Shown: positions 20,917-32,997 of the stretch, one piece after another
Position numbering within the stretch: the stretch's first letter is position 1
Layout: each line of letters opens with the position of its first letter
Assembly: GCA_008973525.1 (NCBI GenBank)
Contig: WACJ01000045.1
Coordinates: 1,612,001 to 1,676,000, forward strand
Length of the DNA: 64,000 nucleotides
DNA from: Stenopsyche tienmushanensis
Taxonomy: Eukaryota > Arthropoda > Insecta > Trichoptera > Stenopsychidae
Reading direction: 5' to 3'
Notes under the pieces: generated by a model
Told to the model about the DNA's origin: nothing
What the model saw: only the letters and a program-made list of their open reading frames with translations
Database searches by the model: none
Translations under genes and position numbers: made by a program

Positions 20917-23269
20917 TTAAACAGTTTTTTTTCATTTTGATTACCTTTTTATTTGTGTTAAAAAATTATTTTCTAGCATAATTTAGAACATTTTAGTCCT
21001 TCTTCTATAGTAAACATTCTACAAGAACAATATTGACGAATTGAACGAATGACTGCACTATTTGCATTCCAGAAAGTGCTTTCTAGTAAAATCAACAAGG
21101 TCGTCTCAAAGCAGCTTTCCATGGTCTTTCGAGGAAAACTGTTCAGTCTTTACAAACTCCTTCCACATTTCCCTTCGATACGTTCAGGGTTCCAAATGAA
21201 ACTCGGGAGGTTATTCTATCTTCAATATCGAGCGAATGAGGAGTTGAACGTATCATACAGAATGGATTCCTTTCCTGTGAATAGATATTGAAAAGACCCA
21301 TAGTTCTGCAGTGAACTGTTTGTGGCTGCATTATAATGATGATGACTCTCAATAATAATTAATGATTCGTTAGTTAATGTATTATTTTCCATTTCGATTT
21401 CCCCTACACAGGGGTTAAGAATTTTATAGTTATCACGTAGGCTAAATGCAATAAATTAAGGACGATCGACACGACGCGGAGAAAGCGATGGGCGATCAGC
21501 CCTCGCTTTCGAAATAAAACAAAGGATATTGGAATGCGACCGTTTTAAATTCTGCGAACCGGGGTGCCTAAATCCTAACGGGTATTTACTAGTAAAGCGC
21601 CGAAATTACGCACTGAGGGAACGGACGCATCTTGAAATATCCAGAAATCATTAGGATTAAGAAATCGAAAACGGTTTCGTTCCGATTCAAAGCCTTGATA
21701 ATTTCGTTAGTGATGGATATGAAAACATATGACAAAATAATAAAAGAAATTCCTATATTATAACCTTACCTTTCCCTATCTCATATCTTGCAGAAATAGA
21801 CTTTAGTGCTGTTAATCGCGCCATGAACAAACAGAAAGACCGTCTGAATATTTACCAAAGAGGAAACCTTCGTTTGTTCCCTGCGAAGATTGAATCAGAT
21901 ATCAAATATTTAGATTTGCAGCATCAACTTCAAGGATGGGCGGTTAGAAAAATGTACTACTTGCAAATAATAAAGTAGACAACCCCTGCCGTAAACAATC
22001 CAATACTAACATTTAGAAATCTGTATTTAGCAGACAGGAAATGGAATTTGCAATTGATTTCACAACACAAAGGCGAAATTGTCGAAATACATTTGAAAGG
22101 CGCGCTTTTCCATCATAATTACATTTTATCCACATCCATCTACGATTATAACCCAAGCGCATAATAAAATTATAGTCATAATTGACGCCATGTTGAAATT
22201 TCGCCATGGATGACATTGCGCTGTATATTGATGAACAAACAATAACAGACAAACAACGATTTCATACCGGGAACATGGAGCAAGAATGAATTTTATCGAT
22301 ACATCGAACGATGTCCAATGCTGATTGATCAGATGAAACAACGCGAATGATCGTGGAACAATTCAATAATGATCACACCCCCGGATCTGCATATGTACGA
22401 ATGCCAATTTTCAAAAACGTCACACACAATTATAGCCGCTAGATAAACGCAAAAAAACGAACAGACAGACATGCGTTGTAGATCGAAGTTTTTGAATTCT
22501 TCTTCGTGGCATCGATTGGTTATCGTAGGTAGTTAATCTAGCAAAAACGCACATCATTCCTGTGTCAATGAACGACATACATGTTTGAGCCATTAAATTA
22601 ATATGTCCACCAAGATTTGATTTTGACCTGTGGGATCGTTCGCAGAGGCAAATCCGTCTTGGAAACACCCACGTTTCGTCTGCTGTTGATATAACCGCTT
22701 CCATACAACTACTGTGACGTGTTATTGTTTGAAATTGTTTTAAATATAAAATACGGATCTGGACGCATCCCGCCGGCGGCTCCAGATTGTCCAGACAGGT
22801 GAGATTCTGCAACGCAGCAGATTCGGGATTGACTGTACTTCTGAAGGTGTTATACGATCCGAAGTCGAGCGAAAACCTTTATCAATATCCAGGTGACAAA
22901 TCCGAGTGTTGGTACAGTGGAATCTTCTTATAAAGGTTCGTGTTCAAAACCAGATTGGGGAAAACATTTTCACTAAGCCTGCTTTCCTGTTGTTTTTGCA
23001 CCAAATGTCTGTAAAAACCAGATGATGGATCTGCGATTCAGGAAATGGATATCCTTTTAAATGTATCCTGTATACTAGAAAATAAGGAGGCCAGAGAGCA
23101 GTTAACGTAGATGAAAAGGTGTTACGTTGGTGTTTGTGTGTCCAATCGGTCCGCTTTTCAGACCGCTGATATGACGAATGAGCGCCTCGCGATCGGATGC
23201 CACACCTGAACATATCTAAAAAACGATTACAAACTCCATTATGCAAACTACAAACGAAGTCAACACGAC

Positions 23270-23530
23270 GAAGTACAATCGGTCGAAAATATAATTGTCT
23301 CTATTTTATTGCGGGCTTATGCCGGCTGGGTAGATTCAATGTTTAAGCGATAACGAAGAGAAGAGGGATTAGACAACTTAGTATATATTATAAAAACGGG
23401 CAGAGTCAATCAGTGTTGGTTCGTGTAAAGTAAAATGATCGAGTAAAATAAAAGCCATGTGTAACTCTCGACTGGGTCGGTATTCTGCGTTTTGCGCCCC
23501 AAGTCCAGTTGCGCCCGTGGCGGGCGCCTG
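23270..23530 (+). repeat. LTR-like repeat with poly(A) signal
   Basis: AGAGGGATTAGACAACTTAG, then TATATATTATAAAAACGGGC, then AATAAAAGCCATGTGTAACT and TTGCGCCCCAAGTCC. The first half recurs at 27990-28100. TATA-like, AATAAA and GCGCCC order suggests the end of an LTR, but no partner LTR is seen. Confidence 0.3.
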
Positions 23531-25236
23531 CTGTGCCACCCCGAATAAATCAAAAGATGTTTTTCCATGTCAACTGTCCATTATAATACCAAAGTTATTG
23601 TTTCCTACATATTGTTGAAAATCCTAGAAAATTGTAAACGCCGGAATAAAAACCAGGGCTTCGAACCGTTATTTTTTTCATTTCGGTTTTGGTCTCCGTT
23701 CCTAGCATATATATCGGTTCGGTTGCTGTATAAAATAACGGTTTTACCGGTTATCGATTTTGGGTTTCGTTACGGTTCGAAGTGCTGATAAAAACCAACA
23801 AGGAGAAAGGATGGACAAAGAACATCATAGTATCTCCAAGAGACGATGGAAATAATCCGTAGCTAAATAATGATTGGAAATTATAAATATATGCGGGATG
23901 CAATGGATTTAAATTGGCTTTAAATGCGGATGAATAGAGTGAATCTAAACAGCATTCGTTCTGCATTGGACAACACTAGCCTCCCGATTGTAGTAGTTGT
24001 AAAAGGCCTTTCTGATTTATTTAGGTGAACCGATTGTTTCATTAACCCATTCTGAAATAATCTTGAATAACATGCAATGTTTTTTGCAAGTGTCAAATGC
24101 AGCTCAGAAGATTAAAACGAGCTTGACATGAAAATCTTGGCCTGATTGATAAGAGCGCCCAATGTTATCCTAGGATTGTTTCTTCTCCTTGATTCTCGCC
24201 ATCGGAGTCTCGCAGATGGGAACTTTCTCTGTATGAGAAATTGCAAGTATCTTGCAAATATTCAGCTTCTTTACATATTCACTCCTCCAATCGGAGAAGG
24301 TCTCGCAGGTCGGATATTGTGAATGAGAGACCGAGACGGAGATAGTATCTGCGTACATCGTACGATTTTATAGATCGTTAACCCAAATTTATCGACTAAT
24401 GTGAATGATATAATGAATCGATTTCAAGTGTATTGCTTATGTTTACTTGAAGAAATTACCAAATATTGTGTGCTATCGACCATGTTTATTTATTTATGTA
24501 CAAGCTTCATACACGCTGCGACGGTCCTAACAGATAAATGGATTTGTACGGATGATAAATGGCGGACATACAAATATAGCATCTAAGTTTATGATTGATT
24601 ATTCAGCTTGCAACTAATTCTGACATTCGATATACGCGGGTTCTTATTACGATGTCAATATTACGCGGTCCGAGGCGCGCACTTTCAGTTAAATTATCTG
24701 AATTAGCTTTGTTTTTAAGCTAATATACGGAGCTAGAATTACTAGTTCACAATCCTAACATGAAAAACTAGCTTCTTGTGTATCGGATTTTATTAGAATC
24801 ACTTCCCTATGTTCACTAGATATAGTCCTTTCAGATTACCATTTGTTCAGATCTATGGAACATTTTTTGAATTATTCATTGTTTTTGGCCAGTTGGCCAA
24901 AAAATAAACACTAATTCTGGGTATTCTTATAAAATAAACCTGAATTACATTCGAGTAATTTACGTCCGATGTGCGTCGTTATCGAATGTGACATTTGGAT
25001 TTGTCATGAATTTAATTCAATTATCAATTTAAAAAATGTTAGAAAAATGTCATCCACTTCCAACTGATACAATTTTATCTACCAACTCGTGTTATTGACC
25101 GTTGAAGACCAAATGGATCATTGGCGGGTTCGTGACCGGGGGTTGTTTCACCTCCGGCGCCCAATTAGGGGCGACTTCATAGGGGGATGCTTAAAAAGTT
25201 GCCGCGACTTAATGTATGCAGAAGAACATTAAAATA

Positions 25237-26190
25237 TTAGGGGGACCAAAGAGCATTCGCGTATTTTGGGACCATATGAAACATCTTTGTAAATTATTTT
25301 TTTGTAGAACTATTGCTGAACATTATTTTTGTGCAACAGGTTTGAATTTCCAGATCCGAAACTAATGAGGTCCACGTAAGATTTGGGTTGGAATTAGGGA
25401 ATTCAATCCCGAGATCCCGGGATTAGTGCACGTAATCCCGAAAAATGTGTGATTGAAATTTTTATCTAACGGAAATCGTACGCCTCACCAAGCACGATGA
25501 AGGCTACTAAATCGAGACATTCCCGCCGAATTCTGGACGCTTGGAAACAGTGGCGTAACTATTAATTGGCGAGCTTAGGCAACGCCTAGGGGCAGAAACT
25601 GTCTAATCTATGTTTACATATATACAGTACATATATGTTTTTCAAATTGTTACATCAACATTTTACTACCGGTGATGTATTTACTACACCTCGACTCTAA
25701 TAATGGGAATATCGATATGAAATATAATAGATACGGGGTTCGGAATTTTTGTATTCCTCCGTAATATAACTACGAATCACATAAAAGTATTATAGTATAT
25801 AAGTATTCATCTGCAGCGACGGAAATAAATAATTTGTCGGGAAATCGGGAATTTTGCGAGTTTTAGTCCGTGTCTTAGCAGAAAGGAATTTTATCAATCA
25901 CGTTGATGGTATTATACGAAAATGGTGGCATCAACTCGAACTAGTACATATTTAAATATCCGATGACGATACATCCAACGTCCTCCACTTATTCACCGGA
26001 TCTTCCCCGATGGATTTGCATCTTTCTAGGTCAATAAAGCCGGAAAGTTTTTACTTAAAAGGGAACGAAGAACTGCCAAAGCGATGGGAATATATATTGA
26101 ACAATAAAGGGGATTGTATATAAATCGTTTGTTGTTGATTAATTTGATCTTTTTTTTACAAAATATGCGAATACTCTTTGGTCCCCCTAA
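25237..26190. mobile_element. mariner-like MITE with TTAGGGGGACC ends, 954 bp
   Basis: The left end TTAGGGGGACCAAAGAGCAT and the inverted right end TTAGGGGGACCAAAGAGTAT continue to about 31 bp with two mismatches, and TA flanks both ends. The interior includes a nested copy of the GTGTATTTACTAC repeat at about 25672-25755. No transposase frame survives. Confidence 0.7.
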
Positions 26191-26469
26191 TATACGCCGA
26201 AGACGTGCACACATAATAGAAAGTCCAAGGTAAACTTCGCACTACGTAAATATGCCATATTAATTGCTTTTTATATGAAAATAGAAAAAACACGTTAACT
26301 AATTTTATCCAAACAACAAATACAACAATCAAAATGCATATATTTGCGTACAGTGCCGGAACATACGCGTTAAAAACGCTTAAAGTGTATGCAGCACATC
26401 AAATATTAGTAACCCTTTGCGGTCTTTTAAAAGGAACAAAAGTTCCAGCAGGTCCCTCAATACTTTTAA

Positions 26470-26600
26470 GTCGTTGATGAGTAATCGCGCATATTTGCGT
26501 TCGGACTCAAGTGAAACAGAAAGAGCAATATCGCACACTGAGTGCAGAGATTGGTGAATCGGAGACAGAGACGGAGAAAGTATTGCGTCTCATCATAAAC
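26470..26600 (+). repeat. Interspersed repeat family A, copy
   Basis: GTTGATGAGTAATCGCGCATAT, then ACACTGAGTGCAGAGATTGG, GAATCGGAGACAGAGACGGA and TTGCGTCTCATCATAA. The same order as in the copies at 14935 and 17968, so a common source element is implied. Confidence 0.5.
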
Positions 26601-28111
26601 TCAGTACATCGATGACAATGTCGTGCTGTAAAGGTACCCCTACACGTCTAAATATTCTCAAATCAAAGCGATCCATAGTGCTATTTCTAATATTACTTAA
26701 CGACAGTGTTAAGGTTCATTTATTGATATACGATCTTCACTCACGTTGCGCGGTCCTGAGAGAAAAGTGGAATAGTGTGGGCGATATCCATAGCATCTAT
26801 GTTTAAGTCAATGTAATTTGAAACAGCCACTGATCATTAAAAGGCGGGGAATCATCTCGGGTCAAAATTTAGACTACTAAAGATCGTGCCTTTTGAATCA
26901 CGGTCTAAAAATAAATGTATAAATACACTATCGATAAGTTTTAAAATTCACATTCATACATTATATTTTTAAAAAATCGATTGCAGACTTTGAACTCAGC
27001 ACAGTAACCACAAGGTCTTAATAAATTAATATATTCATCAGTGTAAACTTTGTAATAAACTGCTTTTGGAACATTTTGAAGATCACTGCGAACGCGGAGG
27101 ATATGATGCTGAGTCTTTATATCCTGGAGTTCCAAGCTCATTTCCCAGACATAACGTCATCGTCGATATTCGAAATCTATATTTATATGGAACATTCTTA
27201 TTTTTAAGCATCGAATGAATCATAACTACAATGCATGGATGTTATAAAAATCGCTCGTTAAGCTGGAACGAGAGCGATTTGCGGATGTGGAGTATTAACA
27301 TTAATCAGGAAGTTGTGGCGCAAACGGAATTGCGTAAAATGAGACTAAAGCCAGAATTTCTTCCATTTTTCATCGATGGATGGGATTAATTTTAAGTTGG
27401 AAAGAGCCAACAAGAAACGTCGTATAACTTCTTAAATGCCATTTTAGATCTACCTAATGCACGAGACGTTGACATTTTAATGTTGGAAAACCCTTTTCGC
27501 GTTATTTTTAGAATATACTGACCTTTGGGTTCCGACCTTCCTTTATCTGCATAATTTTCCATTGAATTAAATTATTTGTTCTATGGTATTTAAATAAAAG
27601 TTAATCATCATGTCGAAGGGAAAGCCTTATCATCTTTCAATTAACTAATACCATTATAAATGCAATATATTAAGACAGTCCCAAAAGTACCCGACTTAAC
27701 GTATAGATTGGCGTTTACAGTGTTAAAAAAGTACTATAATAAAAGTGTCTAGACGCAACGTTGCTTCCGTGATCCAACAGATCATAGAAAATGCCACAAA
27801 AAGCCATAAAAGAGGACGGAATGGCCGAAAGGTTTGTATGTCCAATCGGTCCGTTTTTCGAACCGCTGCTATGACGATTGAGCACCTAGCGATCGGATGC
27901 CATACCTTAACATGTCTACAGAACGATTACAAACTCTCATTATGAAACGAATTTGTCTGAAAAAGAGTGATCGGGTGGGTTGTTTAAATTTTACAATCTG
28001 CCCAATGTTGGCTGGGTTGGCCCAATGTTTAAGCGATAATGAAGAAAAGAGGGATTAGACAACTTAGTATATATTATAAAAATGGACAGAGTGAATAATG
28101 ATCGCATTCTA

Positions 28112-28723
28112 TTAGGGAGATTCGAAAGTATTCGAATATTTATTTTTCATGCTACCAACGCGTGTTACTAACGGCAGGAACTTATTCACAAACCTAATAA
28201 AATGTTTAAATTTATTAATAATAAAAAAATAAAGGGCGAGGTCCAGTGAATAAGGAGGATGTGGTAATTGTTCTCAGTTCATAATGAATTATTCCCAGCA
28301 TATCCCACCATATGCACAAAATAACATGTTTTATAGTTAATTCGGGCTTAGGGTTTGGAATTGGTTTTATTTTGATTCTTCATCGAATATTATCGTCAGA
28401 GTCAAAGCATGCAATACCTATCCTACCCTATAACACCCACCCTATTCGTTTTAAATATGTTTGCACAGTAGTCCACGGGAATCCCAGTCTTTGCGATAAC
28501 TCCTCGATTGTTTGCCGTGGATTATTATTAAAATTCAAAGATCCTCCCATTCTCGATTCATCCCTCAAGCTTCTATTAAAAAAACGGCATACAATTCCGG
28601 ATGTGGACTTTTGGATGGAGTCAGAAAATTTTATTTGTAACAATAAAAAAAGATGTTTCCATAACATAAATTGAGCTCAAACATAATATCTCAAAATGTT
28701 CGAATACTTTCGGGTCCCCCTAA
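28112..28723 (-). mobile_element. mariner-like element of the TTAGGGGGACC family with DNA-binding fragment
   Basis: Ends are TTAGGGAGATTCGAAAGTAT and, inverted, TTAGGGGGACCCGAAAGTAT, with TA at each flank. The minus-strand frame at 28560-28428 reads NPRQTIEELSQRLGFPWTTV followed by QTYLKRIGWVL, the helix-turn-helix of a mariner transposase N terminus. The catalytic half is missing. Confidence 0.7.
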
Positions 28724-30352
28724 TAGCAATCAAAGCTGACTATTTTGAATAAATATCAAATTGGCGAGGTAATTGTATCATATTTAGGTGCAGAATGTAC
28801 AGAAAGTCAGAATTTATAGCCTCAACGAGGCATAAAAATCGATTAACGTTGACCAGTTTGAATATATCCTGGACCAAATGCGTTATTTTTATATCACGTT
28901 AAAGCAGCAACGATGTCAAATGTTACTAAAAATCAAAATATTTATATGAATATATGGTAATGTCATTTTAAAAGCAAAATTAGAACATCAGACAGATTAG
29001 TACAAGCGCATCCTTGGGTAGATAATTGTCTATTTTTGGTATATGTTGATGATAACAACGCGTTACATTATAAAACCACTGCAAGAATCTTTAAATCTTT
29101 ATTTTCTTTTTAAATCATGAGAAATACAATATAATTGTATTGATAATTTGAATTTTTCTGCATAAAAACAATACAATTCCTTGGGAAAAATATAAATTTT
29201 AACGCTGATTGTTTAAATATAAATACTTTTCTGGATAAAAACGCAAATACATTGCTACAAAATACAATTCATCCACATGTCTCCTAGTTTACCACTAAAA
29301 ATTGTGATAATTACGTCCGAACTTTGAGCACAAACTATTTTGATTGCGATACAAATAGAAATTTCTATTGATTTAATTGTGACGTCAAACAGTTTGAATG
29401 TAAGAGTTCAATTTTGGAAAGCTTGTTTGAAATCAGAGCTCGATATTTCTCAATCGGATATCAACGCGTTAAATTCATCTATTAAAATATTATCACTAAC
29501 CACAATGCTAATGGACATAGAGGCGGAATTTAACCGACTATAAAAAAACAGGATACAAATGTGATAAGACAAAAATGCAGAACTTTATTCTAAACTTAAT
29601 ATCCCGATTGTGAAATTGAATTAGTCCATCGCAGCAGTACAATCTAATATAATATAATTTGAGCGTTAAAATTGTGCCTTAAAATTAACATCAATTATAG
29701 CATATATGAACAACAAACTTTTGATTCAAAGGTCAATTATTTGATACTGTTCCTTGGGCATTTATAATAAAAGATGGGATAACGTGTATAATAATAAAAT
29801 AGTGCTTCAGTTGTATATTGAAAAAAAATGGAATTTACAGAACTTCAATTGAACATTTAAGAACATTGGATTATCTTTTAAAATTCTGTATTTATAGCAA
29901 TAAAATAATCCCTAGCTCAAATAACATTTTTATGTACCCCCATAAATATATTATGTAATTTTTGGCATATTAATAATCCGCAACCAATGAAAATTATAAT
30001 TCAACTACAGAAAATTGTTATATTAATACAGAAAAATTAGCATTAATAATAAGAACTGAAATATATTAATTAGCTTGGGGATTCGCTCAGATTCAGTTGC
30101 TCGTATAAATAAATTTACGATCTTGCAAATAAGCCTACAGATAATTCAGTGGATCTATAAAAATATATATTTCACACTTTAAAATAATAATAGTTAATAG
30201 TTTAGCATTAAAAAAAACAGCAAAAGAAAGCATGCATGAAATTGCATTTTTTACACTGCTACTGGTAGAATTAATTTTTATTTTCTAGTAGGCAAAGGGG
30301 CAAACTGCAGAGGAGTTGTTTGAAGTTATTAAAAGTTAAAATTGAAACTTAC

Positions 30353-30368
30353 CGTACGAGGCAGGCAT
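30353..30368 (-). other. Candidate first coding exon of an unidentified minus-strand gene
   Basis: ATG CCT GCC TCG TAC G on the minus strand runs into a perfect donor GTAAGT (30352-30347), preceded by a relatively CpG-rich leader. This is exactly what a short first coding exon looks like. It is head to head with STIMATE, about 650 bases away. No downstream exon with recognisable homology was found between 19 and 30 kb, so it may be chance. Confidence 0.25.
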
Positions 30369-31014
30369 CGTTTTAACCTCGCCGACCGCTACACAAACAA
30401 CTTGACGTTTCAAGACATAATGTACACTGCTCGTTATTCGAAGATTTGGCCATAACTCACATCCTATTCACCATACCATCGTGCAGCTGCTGCTTTTTTA
30501 AAATTTCGATCAAATGCATATATATTTTCATACGAATAATAATTTTAAAATGGGCAATACATAGCAAAATTTACACATAACAGAATAAATGTATTTATTT
30601 ATTTTTTGTAATATTTTTAAAATCGCTTCTATTTATAAGATTCGAATTGATAGTCGTAATCAATAATTAGCTTGTCTAAGACTTAAAAATATATTGTGAT
30701 GCTTTTTATGCGTCGGAAATAATTTTAAAAATTCGACAATTCCAAGTTTTTTTATCGCGTTGGTTCACATCGGTTTATGGTGTCCGTAAAACAGTTGTCG
30801 ACCAAAGTTTGACATAATAACATGACATATGTGCGGAAATCAAATGTCGGTTCGTTTCCCTGCGATATGATAAATATCTTGAATCTTATTTATTGCACTT
30901 AGCGAAAATATCGCCGTTTCTCTTCTTCGAATAAGATATGATAGTTGAAACGTCCGCGAAATTGAATATACGTTTTTATTAATTAAGTTACGAAATTGGA
31001 AATCCGATCCAACT

Positions 31015-32997
31015 ATGAAAGTAGTGAATAGTACACTGATTGACGGTACTCAGTGGTCTCAGTTTCACTGCAGCAAAGATGCTCTTACTGATACTTACGG
31101 GTGGTTCCTTCAAGTCTTGTTGGCAGGCTTGGCCTTCACCTGCTTAATAGGTAACGATTGCTCGTGATGTGTAATTTTATTCATTTTGCTCGACGTTTTT
31201 CACATTTTATTGGATTGTGTTTACTAGGAAAGCGGTTCTGTGAACCGAGGTTCACGAGACGCTCATGGCTGGTATGGTTTTATGATACGTCAAAGCAGGG
31301 CATGGGTGCGTTTATAATTCACATGGTAAATGTATGGCTGTCATCACAATTCACAGGAGATCCGTGCACATGGTAAAGCAACTATTAAAAATTCTTTGTA
31401 TTTACATACCGCTCATATTTCAATTATAATTAGATTTTTATTTTTAGGTACATAATCAATTTTATGCTCGATTCTACTTTGGGGCTTTTGATAATTTGGG
31501 CAGGCATTCGGCTTGCCCAACATTTATCGAGGAAACGTCGATTTCATCTCATTAATTTCGGAGAGTATGGTAATATTTTTTTTAACAGTGCCAACATTTA
31601 TTTTAAATATTCAAGATTTTCAAATTTATTTATTTAATAAACTTTTTATACTCAAAAGCATTTTCTGTCTTCATTCTTGTATATTTGCAGGGAAACCGGC
31701 TTCAGCATGTGCTTGGGGATGTCAATGTGCTCTATATGCTTTTATTATGATTATCATGAAAGTGAGTATTGGGGTTGTTGTCTGGTTTCTTGAACAAGTT
31801 GGAGTCACACGCTTCGTGTTATCTCCGCTCAGCGATCCAAGACTGGAACTTGCAGTTATCATGTTGATTATTCCATTTTTTGTAAATGTAAGTGAAATGA
31901 ATTGTATCCATTCAAAATGCAAAATTGAGTTTCTTCATTAATTCATTTTGTATTCTTATCAGTCTTTTTATAGCTTTAATTACGGCAATGAATTGTATAA
32001 ATTGAATATCTTAAATAATTTGATAATGGTAATCTACATGTTGTAAATCAAAAAGGCTTCAAAAGATGAATGAAATGAAATAATATTTATAAAATTATAA
32101 TTTTCCTCCTTGAACATAACTGCTCTTAATTTGGTCCCTCGTTGCTGAGGATCGTGACTTCTTTTGTTGAACGTGCCCAATGCCTGCGATACGATTCATA
32201 GCCATTCTTCTCTGATTTTTGCTTTTCCAAGGCCGGCAACTACAGAAAAGCTTGTAACTGATTTGATCGGTCTTTTTTCAATCATCATCATCAAATAAAA
32301 CTGTCCTCGCAACATGTCCAAAGAATTGAAGAAAACATCGTAAACAAATTGTAGATAAACACTTCTTTCTAAATTTACTTCAGAATCGATCAGTGCATCC
32401 GCTTTTCCAGCATCACATCTCAAAAACCTCAATTTTTTCCCTGCTTGCCGGCTTTATAACCCATGTTTCGGTGGCATATTGAAACAATTGGCCTTTTTAC
32501 GAGGCGATTTTTGGTTATGATCAATGCAATTCTTCTTATTTCTCCATCGTATTCTGTCATTGGAGATGAGAAATCATTGACGATTTCAAAACCACACAGT
32601 GCATTGCCTTTGTGATCTAAACTCCTGAGTCTATCATTCACCATTACCTTTGTCTTGAGCCTATTTATTTCTAGACCTAATCTGTTGATTTTGATCTGCA
32701 CACGACATGAGATTTGAAAGCTTTTTTCTTGCTATTGCTAGTCCTCCATTCCAGCTGTTCAGTGTTTTGCGCATCAAGAATTTTCTGTACCGAAGGGCGA
32801 AGGGAAATACTTTAGGATTTATTTTCATGATAAACGGCAGGAATTTATTCACACATCTCAATCCGTTCTCATTTGAGTACGAAACTAAGCACAGTTATTA
32901 ATATTTATATTTTTTTCCGTAGATTTTGATGTTTTGGGTGACCGATAATTTCCTAATGTATAAACCACATCCGGACACTACCAAAATAAAAACAAAG
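31015..32997 (+). CDS. STIMATE/TMEM110 homologue: ER multi-pass regulator of store-operated calcium entry
   Basis: STIMATE is an ER membrane protein that binds STIM1 and helps it reach ER-plasma membrane junctions. Exons read are 31015-31150, 31228-31372, 31448-31569, 31691-31887 and 32923-32997. They join in frame to 225 residues before the last exon. Family blocks are WFYDTSKQGMGAFIIH, DPCTWYIINFMLDSTLG, FGEYGKPASACAW with QCALYAFIM, LAVIMLIIPFFVN and LMFWVTDNFLM. Four to five hydrophobic segments are visible and there is no signal peptide. The last exon is uncertain. One candidate is 33101-33145 (15 codons to TAG). Another is 33544-33555, after a long T-rich tract, giving only ANN-stop. 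The vertebrate tail is longer, so the C terminus here may be short or unresolved. Intron 5 holds an RT fragment. Confidence 0.92.
32196..32701 (-). mobile_element. RTE-type reverse transcriptase fragment in STIMATE intron 5
   Basis: The minus strand reads LGLEINRLKTKVM, then EIVNDFSS and GEIRRIALI, then RFLRCDAGKADA and SVYLQFVYDVFFNSL. This is the thumb and C-terminal region pattern seen in RTE-class elements. Frame changes at about 32430 show decay. Confidence 0.55.

Larger units (their letters stand above)
14700..31014. other. Gene-poor, transposon-littered 16-kb interval
   Basis: No conserved protein gene was recognised between the Dab island and STIMATE. Named elements inside are listed separately. 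The remaining sequence is AT-rich and carries short interspersed repeats and scattered frames under about 80 residues with no recognisable motifs (for example 26941-27141 minus and 29340-29543 plus). One candidate first exon of an unknown minus-strand gene lies at 30353-30368. Confidence 0.6.

Noticed and set aside
24880..24910. TTTTTGGCCAGTTGGCCAAAA inverted repeat, considered as a terminator or regulatory hairpin
   Set aside because: Isolated short palindrome in gene-poor AT-rich DNA with no nearby gene; expected by chance.
27232..27390. ATG-started plus-strand frame of about 53 codons (contains LRMWSININQEVVAQ)
   Set aside because: Too short, no splice or homology support; plausible by chance in this sequence.
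31722..31922. 66-codon minus-strand frame
   Set aside because: Antisense of STIMATE exon 4.
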